Source of the DNA: Prochlorococcus sp. AG-432-D11 | GTDB taxonomy: Bacteria; Cyanobacteriota; Cyanobacteriia; PCC-6307; Cyanobiaceae | Length of the DNA: 49,281 nt | NCBI GenBank assembly: GCA_003212885.1 | Contig: QCOP01000005.1 | Location: forward strand, 1 to 49,281 | Direction: 5' to 3' | In this document: in pieces, positions 33,300 to 43,000 of the stretch | Layout of the letters: the number at the start of each line of letters is the position of its first letter | Position numbering within the stretch: position 1 is the first letter of the stretch | Translations under genes and position numbers: made by a program | Notes under the pieces: model-generated | Databases searched by the model: none | What the model saw: only the letters and a program-made list of their open reading frames with translations | Told to the model about the DNA's origin: nothing

Positions 33300-34694
33300 A
33301 TGTCAACTGCATTCCGCTTAGAAACAGATAGTCTAGGTAAAGTTAAAGTCCCTTACAAAGCTCTCTGGGGAGCTCAAACACAACGATCTCTAAAAAACTT
33401 TGATATTGGTTCGGAAAAAATTCCATTAAAACTCATTTATGCCATAGCAAAAATCAAACAAGCTGCATCAAGAGTTAATTGCCGTCTTGGAGTTCTTGAC
33501 GTAAACAAACAAAAATTAATCGAGATAGCAACATCTCAGATAATCAATGGTGATCATGATGCACAGTTCCCTTTACGAATTTGGCAAACAGGTAGTGGAA
33601 CTCACTCCAATATGAATGTCAACGAAGTGATTAGTAATATCGCAGCAAAAAGTCTAAATCATCCATTGGGAACTTATCACTCCTTACACCCTAATGACGA
33701 TGTTAATCAATCTCAATCAACTAATGATGTTTTCCCAGGAGCCATTCAAATTGCAACCATTGAAGAAATTACAACAAAACTGCTCCCTGAAATAAACTTA
33801 TTAAGAAAATCATTTGCTGACAAAAGCAAAGAATGGGCCAATATCATCAAAGTTGGACGTACCCATTTGCAAGATGCAGTGCCAATGACTCTTGGGCAAG
33901 AAGTATCCGCTTGGGAGAAACAAATTGAACTTAGCTACTCGAGGATTGAAAGCAGTCTAAATGAGATTTATGACTTGCCTCTTGGTGGAACAGCAATAGG
34001 TACTGGCTTAAACTCTCCAAATAAATTTTCTCAAGAAATTGCTCTAGAGATTGCTGATATAACTAAACTTCCTTTCAGGTCAACAAGGAATAAATTTGCG
34101 CTTATGGCTAGCCATGATGGATTAGTCAATTTGATGGCACAACTAAAAATACTATCTGTATCTCTCTTCAAAATATCAAACGACATTCGTCTCCTATCAT
34201 GTGGCCCAAGAACTGGCTTAGGAGAATTATCTCTACCTGAAAATGAACCAGGGAGCTCAATCATGCCTGGGAAAATAAACCCAACTCAATGTGAGGCAAT
34301 GTCAATGGTATGCATACAAATCATGGCCTTTGATTCCGCTGTCAGCATTGCTGGAAGTAGTGGACATCTACAAATGAATGCATATAAACCATTGATTGCT
34401 TTTAACTTACTTAAGTCCATAGAACTTTTATATGATGCATGTAAAAGTTTCAGAGTATTGATGCTTGATGGCATAAAACCAAATCATAAAAAAATCAAAA
34501 CACATCTTGAGAACTCATTGATGTTAGTTACAGCTCTAACTCCCAAAATTGGTTATAAAAAAGCCAGTGAGATAGCTCAATTTGCACATAAAAACAATAC
34601 TAGTCTGAAACAAGCCGCTATTCATTTAAAATATATTTCATCAGATGAATTCGACAAAGTCATAGACCCTTCAAAAATGATAGATAACAATTGA
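33300..34694 (+). CDS. fumC: Fumarate hydratase, class II
   Basis: A 464-residue iron-independent fumarase interconverting fumarate and L-malate. Family motifs are WQTGSGTHSNMNVNEVI near 97-113, VGRTHLQDAVPMTLGQE near 185-201 and the signature GSSIMPGKINPTQCE near 319-333. Full length, ATG start. It follows purB on the same strand, which shares the fold but is distinguished by its SSAMPHKRNP loop. It converges with the helicase gene 15 bases away. Confidence 0.97.
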   Translation: MSTAFRLETDSLGKVKVPYKALWGAQTQRSLKNFDIGSEKIPLKLIYAIAKIKQAASRVNCRLGVLDVNKQKLIEIATSQIINGDHDAQFPLRIWQTGSGTHSNMNVNEVISNIAAKSLNHPLGTYHSLHPNDDVNQSQSTNDVFPGAIQIATIEEITTKLLPEINLLRKSFADKSKEWANIIKVGRTHLQDAVPMTLGQEVSAWEKQIELSYSRIESSLNEIYDLPLGGTAIGTGLNSPNKFSQEIALEIADITKLPFRSTRNKFALMASHDGLVNLMAQLKILSVSLFKISNDIRLLSCGPRTGLGELSLPENEPGSSIMPGKINPTQCEAMSMVCIQIMAFDSAVSIAGSSGHLQMNAYKPLIAFNLLKSIELLYDACKSFRVLMLDGIKPNHKKIKTHLENSLMLVTALTPKIGYKKASEIAQFAHKNNTSLKQAAIHLKYISSDEFDKVIDPSKMIDNN

Positions 34695-34709
34695 TGATCC
34701 AGATTAATT

Positions 34710-37487
34710 TCATATGGACCGTTGTGTTGCAGGATTAAGTGTTGGGTCTTGCTTGAGATACTCAGTAAATAAATCTTCTGCCTCTCGCACTGGAAAACGG
34801 TTAATTGCTTTCAAAGCAGATCTAGCATTTGTTCTTAGTTGTTGACTAATTGCTTCACAATGAGGAATCTGTGAAAGCAAATCCACAGTTCGACGAAGTA
34901 TCCTTACAACGTCTCCTTCATCAAGAGAAGTATTAGCCATCAGATCAGTCCAGGTAGCCCCACGAGCCCAAGCCTCTACAAGTCCAATCAGCTCTGAGTC
35001 ATACCAAATGGGTATATCTACCTGATTAGTATCTTGAGTTCTTAGAAGTTCCCTTCTAATAGCCGAAAGATCACTCAATGCCTGAGAAGCATTGTGAGAA
35101 GCCAAAAATCCACTCCATAAATTTCTTCGACTAACATCTGTACCTATTGCCTCTATAACTCCAGACAATTCAGAAGGATCCAAATCATCAAAATGTCCAC
35201 TCATTAAAGCCAGACCAATCCATAGTTCATTATCACCTCGCAAAACTGCTACTGTTCTACCAATATCGGTAAGCTTAGAATCAACTAAACAGCCAAAATA
35301 CTTTAATATCTCCAATAAAGAGAGAAATCTATCCCAATGACTATTTGATCGATGATAAATGAAATTCTGTCTATCATTAATTTCCTTTTTTAACTCTTCA
35401 ACTTTTCTTTGATGCTTCTTAATTTTTTTTCTGTCCCCCCATTTATGTACCGGAAGTTGTTGTAGCTCTAGTTCTAAATTACTCACAAGCTTAGACTGAA
35501 GAAGTACTTCGCTCGCTAAATCATATTGGGGAGTAGTCATATCATGTATATTGGCTAATTCAGAAATCTTTTTAGCAATAATATTAGTCTTACTATCACC
35601 ATGAGATATATCCCCAAGTCTAATTACACCTGGATCAGCAATAGTAGTCATATCCAAGCAAGTTATTTCAGCATAAAGGCTGACCACAGACGGACATGCC
35701 AATAAAATCCAAACATTTTCAGCAGTCAGGCACAACAGGATTGGGAATTTCCCAGGCCCAGATCTCTTTTGAACAATAACTGCAGGGGTAATTCGATTTT
35801 GGAACTGCGGTGTTTTAATACTGACCAAGGTACCTATGCTTGCAAATTGCAAAGCTAAAGTAAGCTCATTTGCAAGTGTTTCTGAGGCTTGCTTCTGCAA
35901 AATTTTTAATAAACGTCTTTCTTCTCTAAGACGACATCTCCTCTTTTCATAGTCTTCAAAATCATTCCAGGATATATCACCAACCATCTCTTCTAAAACA
36001 ATTAATTGATCTTTTAATTTCTCAAGGGAATCCTCATCGTCTACTAAATCCAGAGTAGCCAAATAACAACCAAAGCTTCTTTGGACTAACTCTCTTGATT
36101 TTGAAAGATCATACCTCTGTAATAAATTTAGAACCATTCCGTAACTAGGAGTAAATTGACTTGCCAGCGGATCAGGCTCACTAGTAGCAATTGCCCCAGC
36201 TTCACGCACTCCCTCGAATCGACTTTGAACCGAAACAACAAAGCCCTTTTTATCTAGCCCTCTTCTACCAGCCCTCCCAGCCATCTGAAGGAATTCACTG
36301 CCTTTTAATAATCGGTGTCCACTCTCTGCTCTTTTCGATAATGTCGAAATTACAGTAGTTCTAGCAGGCATATTAATACCAGCGGCCAATGTTTCAGTAG
36401 CAAAAACGACCTTGACCAGTCCACTTTGGAACAATTCCTCAATTAATTCTTTCCAAGCAGGTAATACACCCGCATGATGAGATGCCATTCCTCTCAGTAA
36501 AGCAACTGAATGAATCCCATCACGAACTCCATCTGGATTAGCTGCTATATATAATCTTAAACGATTCTGAATTTGCTTCTTTTCCTCAGATGTAACTAAA
36601 TTCATTTTTGAGATATCTTTAAGAGCTCTATCACAACCTCGGCGACTAAAAATAAAGTAAATAGCTGGTAACATCTTTCTCTCTGCCAAGCCTCGAACAA
36701 CAAAGTCTATGCTTGGAGCTTCAGGCTGAAGTGGTTTATTTATTTTGCCTCTTCGTTTAATTCCTTTAGGGGGGCGCCACACCTTACAACTGGAATGCAG
36801 CCCTGTCCTCTTCTCATTAAGTAAAGGATGAATGCCCTTCGCACTACAGAACTTAAAGTCTAAAGGGACAGGACGAAAATCACTAGATATCAAATCTGTG
36901 GGGCCATGCACTTGTTGAATCCAATCAGTTAACTGCCCTGCATTTGCAACAGTTGCAGACAACGCAACTAACTGAACTGAAGAAGGACAATGGATAATGG
37001 ATTCTTCCCAAACTGTCCCACGTTGAGAATCATTCATATAGTGACATTCATCCAGAACAACTGCTTCAACATCACAAAGAGGATCATCTTTCTGATCAGA
37101 CTCTGCATAGAGCATATTTCTAAAAATCTCAGTAGTCATAACAACGACTGATGCATCTCTATTAACGCTTAAATCACCAGTCATTAATCCAACATGTTCT
37201 GCACCAAATTGCTTTCGAAAATCTCTAAGTTTTTGATTAGAAAGAGCCTTTAATGGTGTCGTATAAAACACTTTTTGACCATGAGAAATTGCTCGATATA
37301 TGGCATACTCTCCAATTAATGTTTTGCCTGATCCTGTTGGAGCACTAACAACAACAGAATGTCCCAGATTTAATGAGTCAATTGCTTCTAATTGGAAATC
37401 ATCTAAAGAGAAAGGAAAAATCTCAGCTAAATCAAGGTCATTTGTGACAAAATTACCTTCAGTTTTATGGCTTTCTGCTTTACTCAT
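34710..37487 (-). CDS. Ski2-like DExH-box RNA helicase
   Basis: A 925-residue superfamily 2 helicase related to Ski2/Mtr4 and plastid ISE2. Motif I is SAPTGSGKTLIG near 49-60, motif II is DECH in VVLDECHYM, motif VI is QMAGRAGRRGLD, and the conserved AAGINMPARTTV precedes it. The C-terminal part (about 730-925) fits a DSHCT domain; a basic coiled region (KWGDRKKIKKHQRKVEELK) lies near 660-690. ATG 37487 is preferred over a TTG immediately before it. Probably acts in RNA processing or turnover. It is divergent from bioF. Confidence 0.92.
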   Translation of the reverse strand: MSKAESHKTEGNFVTNDLDLAEIFPFSLDDFQLEAIDSLNLGHSVVVSAPTGSGKTLIGEYAIYRAISHGQKVFYTTPLKALSNQKLRDFRKQFGAEHVGLMTGDLSVNRDASVVVMTTEIFRNMLYAESDQKDDPLCDVEAVVLDECHYMNDSQRGTVWEESIIHCPSSVQLVALSATVANAGQLTDWIQQVHGPTDLISSDFRPVPLDFKFCSAKGIHPLLNEKRTGLHSSCKVWRPPKGIKRRGKINKPLQPEAPSIDFVVRGLAERKMLPAIYFIFSRRGCDRALKDISKMNLVTSEEKKQIQNRLRLYIAANPDGVRDGIHSVALLRGMASHHAGVLPAWKELIEELFQSGLVKVVFATETLAAGINMPARTTVISTLSKRAESGHRLLKGSEFLQMAGRAGRRGLDKKGFVVSVQSRFEGVREAGAIATSEPDPLASQFTPSYGMVLNLLQRYDLSKSRELVQRSFGCYLATLDLVDDEDSLEKLKDQLIVLEEMVGDISWNDFEDYEKRRCRLREERRLLKILQKQASETLANELTLALQFASIGTLVSIKTPQFQNRITPAVIVQKRSGPGKFPILLCLTAENVWILLACPSVVSLYAEITCLDMTTIADPGVIRLGDISHGDSKTNIIAKKISELANIHDMTTPQYDLASEVLLQSKLVSNLELELQQLPVHKWGDRKKIKKHQRKVEELKKEINDRQNFIYHRSNSHWDRFLSLLEILKYFGCLVDSKLTDIGRTVAVLRGDNELWIGLALMSGHFDDLDPSELSGVIEAIGTDVSRRNLWSGFLASHNASQALSDLSAIRRELLRTQDTNQVDIPIWYDSELIGLVEAWARGATWTDLMANTSLDEGDVVRILRRTVDLLSQIPHCEAISQQLRTNARSALKAINRFPVREAEDLFTEYLKQDPTLNPATQRSI

Positions 37488-37611
37488 CAAACCATACTAG
37501 TTTACTGAAGATGAAAAATTTGCATATGTGTTCCATTTTATCTTTGATATTTAAATAGAAAAAATAAAACAAATACAAAAATCTAAGATAATCAAAATAA
37601 TAGAGTTAAAA

Positions 37612-38754
37612 ATGCAAAACATTCCACCTTCAAGAATACGCACATTACAAGCCTGGGAGCCAGGAGAAGAAGAATGCTATTTAAATGAAATCAAGGATAC
37701 ATCAAATTCTAATAATCCCCTCATTGATCTGGCTAGTAATGATTATCTTAGTCTCAGTTCCCACCCAGAACTTATAAAGGCTGCAAAGAATATAATGACA
37801 ACTCAAGGAGTCGGTGCTGGAGGCTCCAGATTTATTACAGGCACTAGACCCATTCACCAAGATCTAGAAACTGCACTAAGTAAATGGTTAGGGCGTGAGA
37901 AGGTTTTATTGTTCCCTAGTGGTTTTCAAGCAAACATAGCAGCTATTAATGCATTAGCAAAAAGAAATACACCAATTATTGCTGACAGACTCATTCATCA
38001 TTCTCTTTTAGTTGGAATAAAATCTAGTGGAGCAAAATTGAAACGCTTCTCCCATAACAACCTTGAAGACTTAGAAAGATTATTAAAGAATGCCGCACAA
38101 GAAACTATTGAAAGACCTCTAGTAATTACAGAAAGCCTTTTCAGTATGGAAGGAACAAGCCCCTCAATACTTGACATGTCTAAAGTATGTATAAAGTATA
38201 AAGCACAACTTATTATCGACGAAGCGCATGCTCTTGGAGTATTAGGGGTTGAAGGCAAAGGACTTTGCTATGGAATAGATGAATCAATAGGAATAATTAG
38301 TGGTACCTTTGGTAAAGCTTTCGGAAGTGGAGGGGCTTTTTTAGCAACTAACCAACAAATAGGAGAGCATCTAATTCAAACTAGTGGAGCCTTTCGATAT
38401 ACGACAGCTTTAGCTCCTCCTCTTGCAGCCGCATCACTTCAAGCACTTAGATTAATAGAAAAGAATCCGGGTTGGGGAATCGCGCTACAAGAATCGTCAA
38501 AAAATTGGCGCTCTAAATTAAAAGCACAAGGATGGTATCTTCCTCAAAGTAATAGTCAAATCTTGTCACTTTTACTTGGTTCAGACCAATCAGCACTTGA
38601 TTTACGAGACAAGCTTTTCAAAAACGGTATTCTTGCATCTGCTATTCGGCCCCCTACTGTCCCTGAGGGAACATCACGATTAAGAATTATATTAAGAAGA
38701 AACTTACCAGCACTCACTCTTGAAAAGTTAATGTCTTGCATAGGTAAAGCATGA
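37612..38754 (+). CDS. bioF: 8-amino-7-oxononanoate synthase
   Basis: A 380-residue PLP enzyme of the alpha-oxoamine synthase family, condensing pimeloyl-ACP with L-alanine. The PLP lysine is in GTFGKAFGSGGAF near 230-242, with DEAHALGVLG upstream and LASNDYLSLSSHP near the N-terminus. First gene of a tight cluster bioF-bioK-bioC-bioD-bioA covering pimelate release to diaminopelargonate and dethiobiotin; bioB is not in the window. It overlaps the next gene by ATGA. Confidence 0.96.
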   Translation: MQNIPPSRIRTLQAWEPGEEECYLNEIKDTSNSNNPLIDLASNDYLSLSSHPELIKAAKNIMTTQGVGAGGSRFITGTRPIHQDLETALSKWLGREKVLLFPSGFQANIAAINALAKRNTPIIADRLIHHSLLVGIKSSGAKLKRFSHNNLEDLERLLKNAAQETIERPLVITESLFSMEGTSPSILDMSKVCIKYKAQLIIDEAHALGVLGVEGKGLCYGIDESIGIISGTFGKAFGSGGAFLATNQQIGEHLIQTSGAFRYTTALAPPLAAASLQALRLIEKNPGWGIALQESSKNWRSKLKAQGWYLPQSNSQILSLLLGSDQSALDLRDKLFKNGILASAIRPPTVPEGTSRLRIILRRNLPALTLEKLMSCIGKA

Positions 38755-39458
38755 AACAGATCATTACGATGCATGGATGGTGTAGCAATAGTGATTTTTG
38801 GGGGAATTGGTATAGTCACTTTCCAAAAGACAATTGGCTCTGGGGGAATAATGAACGAGGCTATAGTTATCATCAATCAACAATTCCAAACTGGTATGAG
38901 ATAGATAAGGGCAATGCTGATAATAAAAAAGTAGTCATATGTCATTCTCTTGGTCTTCAATTAATAGATGACGAAATCCTCCACAATGCTACTCATGTTA
39001 TTTTATTAAATTGTTTTAGCAGCTTTGTCCCTAAATCAAAAGTTAGTAGATCTCTCAAAGTAGGTCTCAATGGAATGTTAAACCAATTTGGAACTAAAAA
39101 TGAGAAATCAATGCTAAAATCATTTAAACAAAAAGCAGGCATACCAAAAAATTTAGATACAGTTTTTACGACTTATGGGCATAAAGAAATCTCTCAATCC
39201 TCTCGACAAAAACTAAGAGAAGATTTAAACATACTTATGAATTCCAAGAAATTACCAGTTGGTATAAATCCCAAGCATAAAGTTTTAAACATTTATGGTT
39301 TAAAAGACAAGGTGGTTTGCTTGGATGCATCCCAAAAACTTTCGGAAGACCTCAAAGAGCGTCTAAACGTAGCGCCTGTAAGATGGGAAATTGAAGATTT
39401 AGGTCACTCAAACTTTTCACCTACTCTAATTAATAAAATAAAGATCTGGTTGGATTAA
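38751..39458 (+). CDS. bioK: Pimeloyl-ACP methyl ester esterase, BioK type
   Basis: A 235-residue alpha/beta hydrolase in the slot of BioH: it should release pimeloyl-ACP from its methyl ester, ending pimelate synthesis. The oxyanion segment is MHGWCSNSDFW (7-17). The nucleophile elbow is CHSLG with Ser66, so the usual first Gly of G-x-S-x-G is Cys64. Asp in GLKDKVV and His in LGHSNF can complete the triad. It sits between bioF (ATGA overlap) and bioC (no gap). BioK is the form reported for marine Synechococcus/Prochlorococcus; the assignment rests on context, length and fold. Confidence 0.82.
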   Translation: MKQIITMHGWCSNSDFWGNWYSHFPKDNWLWGNNERGYSYHQSTIPNWYEIDKGNADNKKVVICHSLGLQLIDDEILHNATHVILLNCFSSFVPKSKVSRSLKVGLNGMLNQFGTKNEKSMLKSFKQKAGIPKNLDTVFTTYGHKEISQSSRQKLREDLNILMNSKKLPVGINPKHKVLNIYGLKDKVVCLDASQKLSEDLKERLNVAPVRWEIEDLGHSNFSPTLINKIKIWLD

Positions 39459-40217
39459 ATGATAGGAAAGAATTGGCCAAAAAACATTCTAAGTAATTTT
39501 GATTACGCCTCAAATCAATATAATCAATTCGCGTCATTGCAAAAAGGTATCGCCAAAGAACTTGCTGACCAATGTTCTCAACAATTTCTTCCAGAAGGAA
39601 CTTGGGTTGATTTAGGGTCAGGAACAGGTTTCCTTGCTGATTATATAGAAAACTTAAATCCCTCAAAAAATGTCATAAGAATTGATGGCTCTATGAATAT
39701 GCTAGACCAACAAAAGCAAGTGAAGTTTAAACAGGTATGGGATCTAAATAAAGGACTTCCCACTTTAACTAATCCAGTCACTCTACTCGCATCTAGTTTC
39801 GCATTGCATTGGTTAGAAAATCCTAAAGAAAGAGTTAGAGAATGGTATTCAGCTCTGGCCAACGGAGGATATCTAGCACTTGCTGTCCCTATTAGTTGTA
39901 GCTTCCCAGAATGGGAAAGAGCTGCTCTGAATTCAAATGTAAATTTCACTGCAATGAGTCTTCCATCCTCCGAAGAACTAATAGCTTGTCTTCCCAGTAA
40001 AAATATTAAGATTGAAAAAATTAAAAAAATAACCCAATATGAATTACATGCTTCTAAGCTTCTTAAACCTATTGTTAAGGCTGGTGCTCATGCGACTAAT
40101 CAACCATCTTTAACCGTTGGCGAGTTAAGAAGATTGATTAATTCATGGGCATTGCCAACAAAACATAGATATTTCGAACTTACATGGTTCATTCAAATAC
40201 TACTGGCAAAAAAGTGA
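39459..40217 (+). CDS. bioC: Malonyl-ACP O-methyltransferase
   Basis: A 252-residue SAM-dependent methyltransferase that methylates the free carboxyl of malonyl-ACP, disguising it so that fatty acid enzymes build the pimelate chain. The SAM motif VDLGSGTGFLADYI is near residues 47-60, with RIDGSMNML and the post-motif ASSFALHWLENP. It begins at the base after the bioK stop and its TGA shares one base with the bioD ATG (TGATG), so the run is translationally coupled. Confidence 0.92.
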   Translation: MIGKNWPKNILSNFDYASNQYNQFASLQKGIAKELADQCSQQFLPEGTWVDLGSGTGFLADYIENLNPSKNVIRIDGSMNMLDQQKQVKFKQVWDLNKGLPTLTNPVTLLASSFALHWLENPKERVREWYSALANGGYLALAVPISCSFPEWERAALNSNVNFTAMSLPSSEELIACLPSKNIKIEKIKKITQYELHASKLLKPIVKAGAHATNQPSLTVGELRRLINSWALPTKHRYFELTWFIQILLAKK

Positions 40218-40870
40218 TGTTAAATTTTCCCAAGATTGTCGTTTGTGGTACTGATACAGATGTAGGGAAAACTCTTATTAGTACACTCTTAGTGCAAGGA
40301 TTAAATGCAACCTATTGGAAACCAATACAAAGTGGTATACAAGATGGTGGGGATACAAGTTTTGTCTGTCAAACCTTAAAACTTCCACAAGAAAGATTTC
40401 TTTCAGAAGCATATAGACTTCAAGCACCCGTATCTCCTCATTGGGCTGCTGAGCAAGATTCGCAATGGATTGACCCAAAATGCCTAGCTATACCATGTGT
40501 TAAAAATACACTTGTCATTGAAACGGCCGGAGGACTAATGGTTCCTCTTAACAGAAAATGGCTGCAAATTGACCAAATCAAAGAATGGGGACAACCTATT
40601 ATCCTTGTGGCACGAAGTGGATTAGGGACTCTTAACCACACGTTGCTAAGTATTGAAGCAGCAAAAAAAAGAAACATTCCATTAATTGGACTAATCCTTA
40701 ATGGGCCTGTTCATCAAGATAATCCAAAGACTTTGGAGCAATTTGGCGGAATTCCTGTCATTGCTCAAATTCCTCGATTAGAAAAGATTTCTCCAAGAAG
40801 TCTTGCGAATGAATGGGAAAAACAAAATATGAAAAGTAAATTCAACGATTTAATCGAGAGAAATTTCTAA
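40217..40870 (+). CDS. bioD: Dethiobiotin synthetase
   Basis: A 217-residue ATP-dependent carboxylase closing the ureido ring of dethiobiotin. The P-loop is CGTDTDVGKTLIST near residues 10-23, with KPIQSGIQDGGDT and the ETAGGLMVPL motif. The ATG at 40217 (MLNFPK) overlaps the bioC stop by one base and gives the family N-terminus; the frame is open to an ATG 33 bases earlier within bioC, which is less likely. Confidence 0.93.
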   Translation: MLNFPKIVVCGTDTDVGKTLISTLLVQGLNATYWKPIQSGIQDGGDTSFVCQTLKLPQERFLSEAYRLQAPVSPHWAAEQDSQWIDPKCLAIPCVKNTLVIETAGGLMVPLNRKWLQIDQIKEWGQPIILVARSGLGTLNHTLLSIEAAKKRNIPLIGLILNGPVHQDNPKTLEQFGGIPVIAQIPRLEKISPRSLANEWEKQNMKSKFNDLIERNF

Positions 40871-40915
40871 TAAAATTAGTTGGTTATCCGAGATTTCAAA
40901 AAACCGATTTGACAA

Positions 40916-42220
40916 ATGAATTATCCTGAAAATCTTGCTAACAAAAACTTCCAAGCAGAAAATCAACATTTCTGGCCTCCCTTTACACAGATTTCGCTAG
41001 CTTCTCCTCTCAAAGAAGTTGTCAAGGCCAAAGGAGCCCTTTTGTATACAAAAGACTCTACTCCTATCATAGATGGAATTAGCAGTTGGTGGGTTACTCT
41101 ACATGGCCACTCAAATGAATATATTGCTAATGCGATCTATAATCAAGCATTAACACTAGAGCAAGTAATCTTTGCTGACTTCTCTCACCCTCAAGCACAA
41201 AAATTAGTTAAAAGACTATCCGATAAAACTGGTCTTCAACGATCTTTTTTCTCTGACAATGGATCAACAGCTGTAGAAGTAGCTCTCAAAATTGCCTGCC
41301 AATGGTGGTTTAACAAAGGAGAGCCAAGATATCAAATAATTGCTTTCGATGGTGCGTATCATGGCGATACTTTTGGAGCTATGGCAGTTGGTGAACGTAA
41401 TTTATTTAATGCACCCTTTGAAAAAATGCTTTTCCCAGTTCAAAGGCTGTCATGGCCAGATACATGGTGGGGGAACGAAGATATCGAAGAGAGAGAAGAA
41501 AAGACCTTAAATGATTTAAAAAGGTTATTAGAAACACCAACTGCAGCTGTCATTTTTGAACCACTAATTCAAGGCGCAGGTGGCATGAGAATGGTAAGAG
41601 AAGAATTTCTAAAAAAACTAACTTTAATTGTTCATCAAGCCAATTCATTAATCATAGCGGATGAAGTTATGACAGGATTTGGTCGATCTGGATCTATGTT
41701 TGCTCATCAACGCGCAAAAGTGCAGCCAGATCTTATTGCACTTTCTAAGGGCCTAACAGGGGGCTTCTTGCCAATGGGAATAACTATGGCAACAGAAGCG
41801 TTATTCGAAGGATTTTTAGGAAGCGACCCAAGCAAAACCTTTTGGCATGGGCATAGCTTTACAGCTAATCCACTCGGTTGTGCAGCAGCTAATGCGAGTT
41901 TAGATCTCCTTGAACAGAATCCAATTCTCTTTGAGAGCTTTGAAGTAAAGCACAAATTTTACTTAGAAAAACTTTTTAAACATCCAAAAGTGATCAAACC
42001 TAGAGTATATGGATCTATCGCTGCATTTGAAATTGCTGTTAGAGACAACAAAGGCTACTTAAGTTCTTGTGGAAAAAAATTAAAAGCTTATTGCCTACAA
42101 AAGAATGTATTTATAAGACCTCTCGGTAATGTTGTGTACCTTCTCCCCCCTCTATGCATAACTGATAGTCAACTCGAGCAGTGTTATACAGCTATTGAAA
42201 ATGGCTTAGACACTCTTTAA
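40916..42220 (+). CDS. bioA: Adenosylmethionine-8-amino-7-oxononanoate aminotransferase
   Basis: A 434-residue class III PLP aminotransferase that uses SAM as amino donor to make diaminopelargonate. Motifs: SSWWVTLHGHSN near 57-68 (substrate site), FSDNGSTAVEVALK, AFDGAYHGDTFGAM, IADEVMTGFGR and the PLP lysine in ALSKGLTGGFLPMG. Last gene of the biotin cluster, 45 bases after bioD although its reaction precedes BioD. It converges with the DUF3143 gene, directly abutting its stop codon. Confidence 0.96.
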   Translation: MNYPENLANKNFQAENQHFWPPFTQISLASPLKEVVKAKGALLYTKDSTPIIDGISSWWVTLHGHSNEYIANAIYNQALTLEQVIFADFSHPQAQKLVKRLSDKTGLQRSFFSDNGSTAVEVALKIACQWWFNKGEPRYQIIAFDGAYHGDTFGAMAVGERNLFNAPFEKMLFPVQRLSWPDTWWGNEDIEEREEKTLNDLKRLLETPTAAVIFEPLIQGAGGMRMVREEFLKKLTLIVHQANSLIIADEVMTGFGRSGSMFAHQRAKVQPDLIALSKGLTGGFLPMGITMATEALFEGFLGSDPSKTFWHGHSFTANPLGCAAANASLDLLEQNPILFESFEVKHKFYLEKLFKHPKVIKPRVYGSIAAFEIAVRDNKGYLSSCGKKLKAYCLQKNVFIRPLGNVVYLLPPLCITDSQLEQCYTAIENGLDTL

Positions 42221-42484
42221 TCAAGGTCCCTGCAATAAAGCATCCTCAATATCTTGCCTAGATAAGCCGTAAGGGAATGAAAATTTAGTTTCTTTTCTCT
42301 CATTATGCCAAATTATCATTAGCTCATCTGGACAGATCTCTATATGTCCAGATGCTTCTGATAAAGACAAAATCCATTGGCAGGGATTATTACTACTTTG
42401 AGAGGCTCCAATAGTTTTCAACCAAAACTCTATAGCCTCTAATGAATGCTGATTTAATGGTGTCGACTCAGACGGAAGTTTCAA
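42221..42484 (-). CDS. DUF3143 family protein
   Basis: An 87-residue cyanobacterial protein of the DUF3143 family. Characteristic pieces are LPSESTPLNQHSLEAIEFWL at the N-terminus and YGLSRQDIEDALLQGP at the C-terminus. It starts at TTG 42484, six bases after the stop of the J-domain gene, so the two are likely co-transcribed; the same pairing is common in cyanobacteria to my knowledge. Function unknown. Confidence 0.85.
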   Translation of the reverse strand: MKLPSESTPLNQHSLEAIEFWLKTIGASQSSNNPCQWILSLSEASGHIEICPDELMIIWHNERKETKFSFPYGLSRQDIEDALLQGP

Positions 42485-42490
42485 CAGCCT

Positions 42491-42991
42491 TTACTGGAAT
42501 TTCATTAAATTAAGCAGGCTTTGAAGAGTACTTAACCAACTCGGAGCAACTTGTAATGGTCTGCCATTAAATATTCCAAGGCCAACTCCAAGAAGCAAAC
42601 TTGTAACAAAAACAACTACTAATAAAAAAAGAGAAAACAATTCACCACCTGAGAAAGGTCTTCTATTTTCACTTTCATAAACAAACTCATAAGAAGTAAG
42701 TTTGTTAGCATCACTCAATTCTGAACGTTTAGAATTATTTTTTATTTCTTCGTCATACTCATGCCTCTTAAATGGATCAGACAAACATTCATATGCCTCA
42801 TATAATTCAAGAAACTGCTGCGCTGCCTGATCAGATGGTAAAAGAGATGTGTCAGGATGCAAAGCTTTACTCAAACGATGAAAAGAGGTCTTAAGTTCTT
42901 GGCTGGTGGCAAGCCGAGATACTTCCAGTATTTCGTAATAGGTCCTCTTTAATGGCAACAGTCTATTGAAAATTTTAATAATTAACCTCAC
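42491..42991 (-). CDS. Membrane-anchored J-domain (DnaJ-like) protein
   Basis: A 166-residue protein with a J domain at about residues 17-80: YYEILEVSRLATSQELK, the HPD triad in LHPDTSLL and YECLSDPFKRHEYD. A linker is followed by one membrane helix (about 120-142, LFSLLLFLLVVVFVTSL-like hydrophobic run ending in LGVGLGIF) and a short tail. It should recruit an Hsp70 to the membrane. The start is GTG 42991, only nine bases from the divergent rsmG start. Followed by the DUF3143 gene. Confidence 0.88.
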   Translation of the reverse strand: MRLIIKIFNRLLPLKRTYYEILEVSRLATSQELKTSFHRLSKALHPDTSLLPSDQAAQQFLELYEAYECLSDPFKRHEYDEEIKNNSKRSELSDANKLTSYEFVYESENRRPFSGGELFSLFLLVVVFVTSLLLGVGLGIFNGRPLQVAPSWLSTLQSLLNLMKFQ

Positions 42992-43000
42992 ATAAATTAT

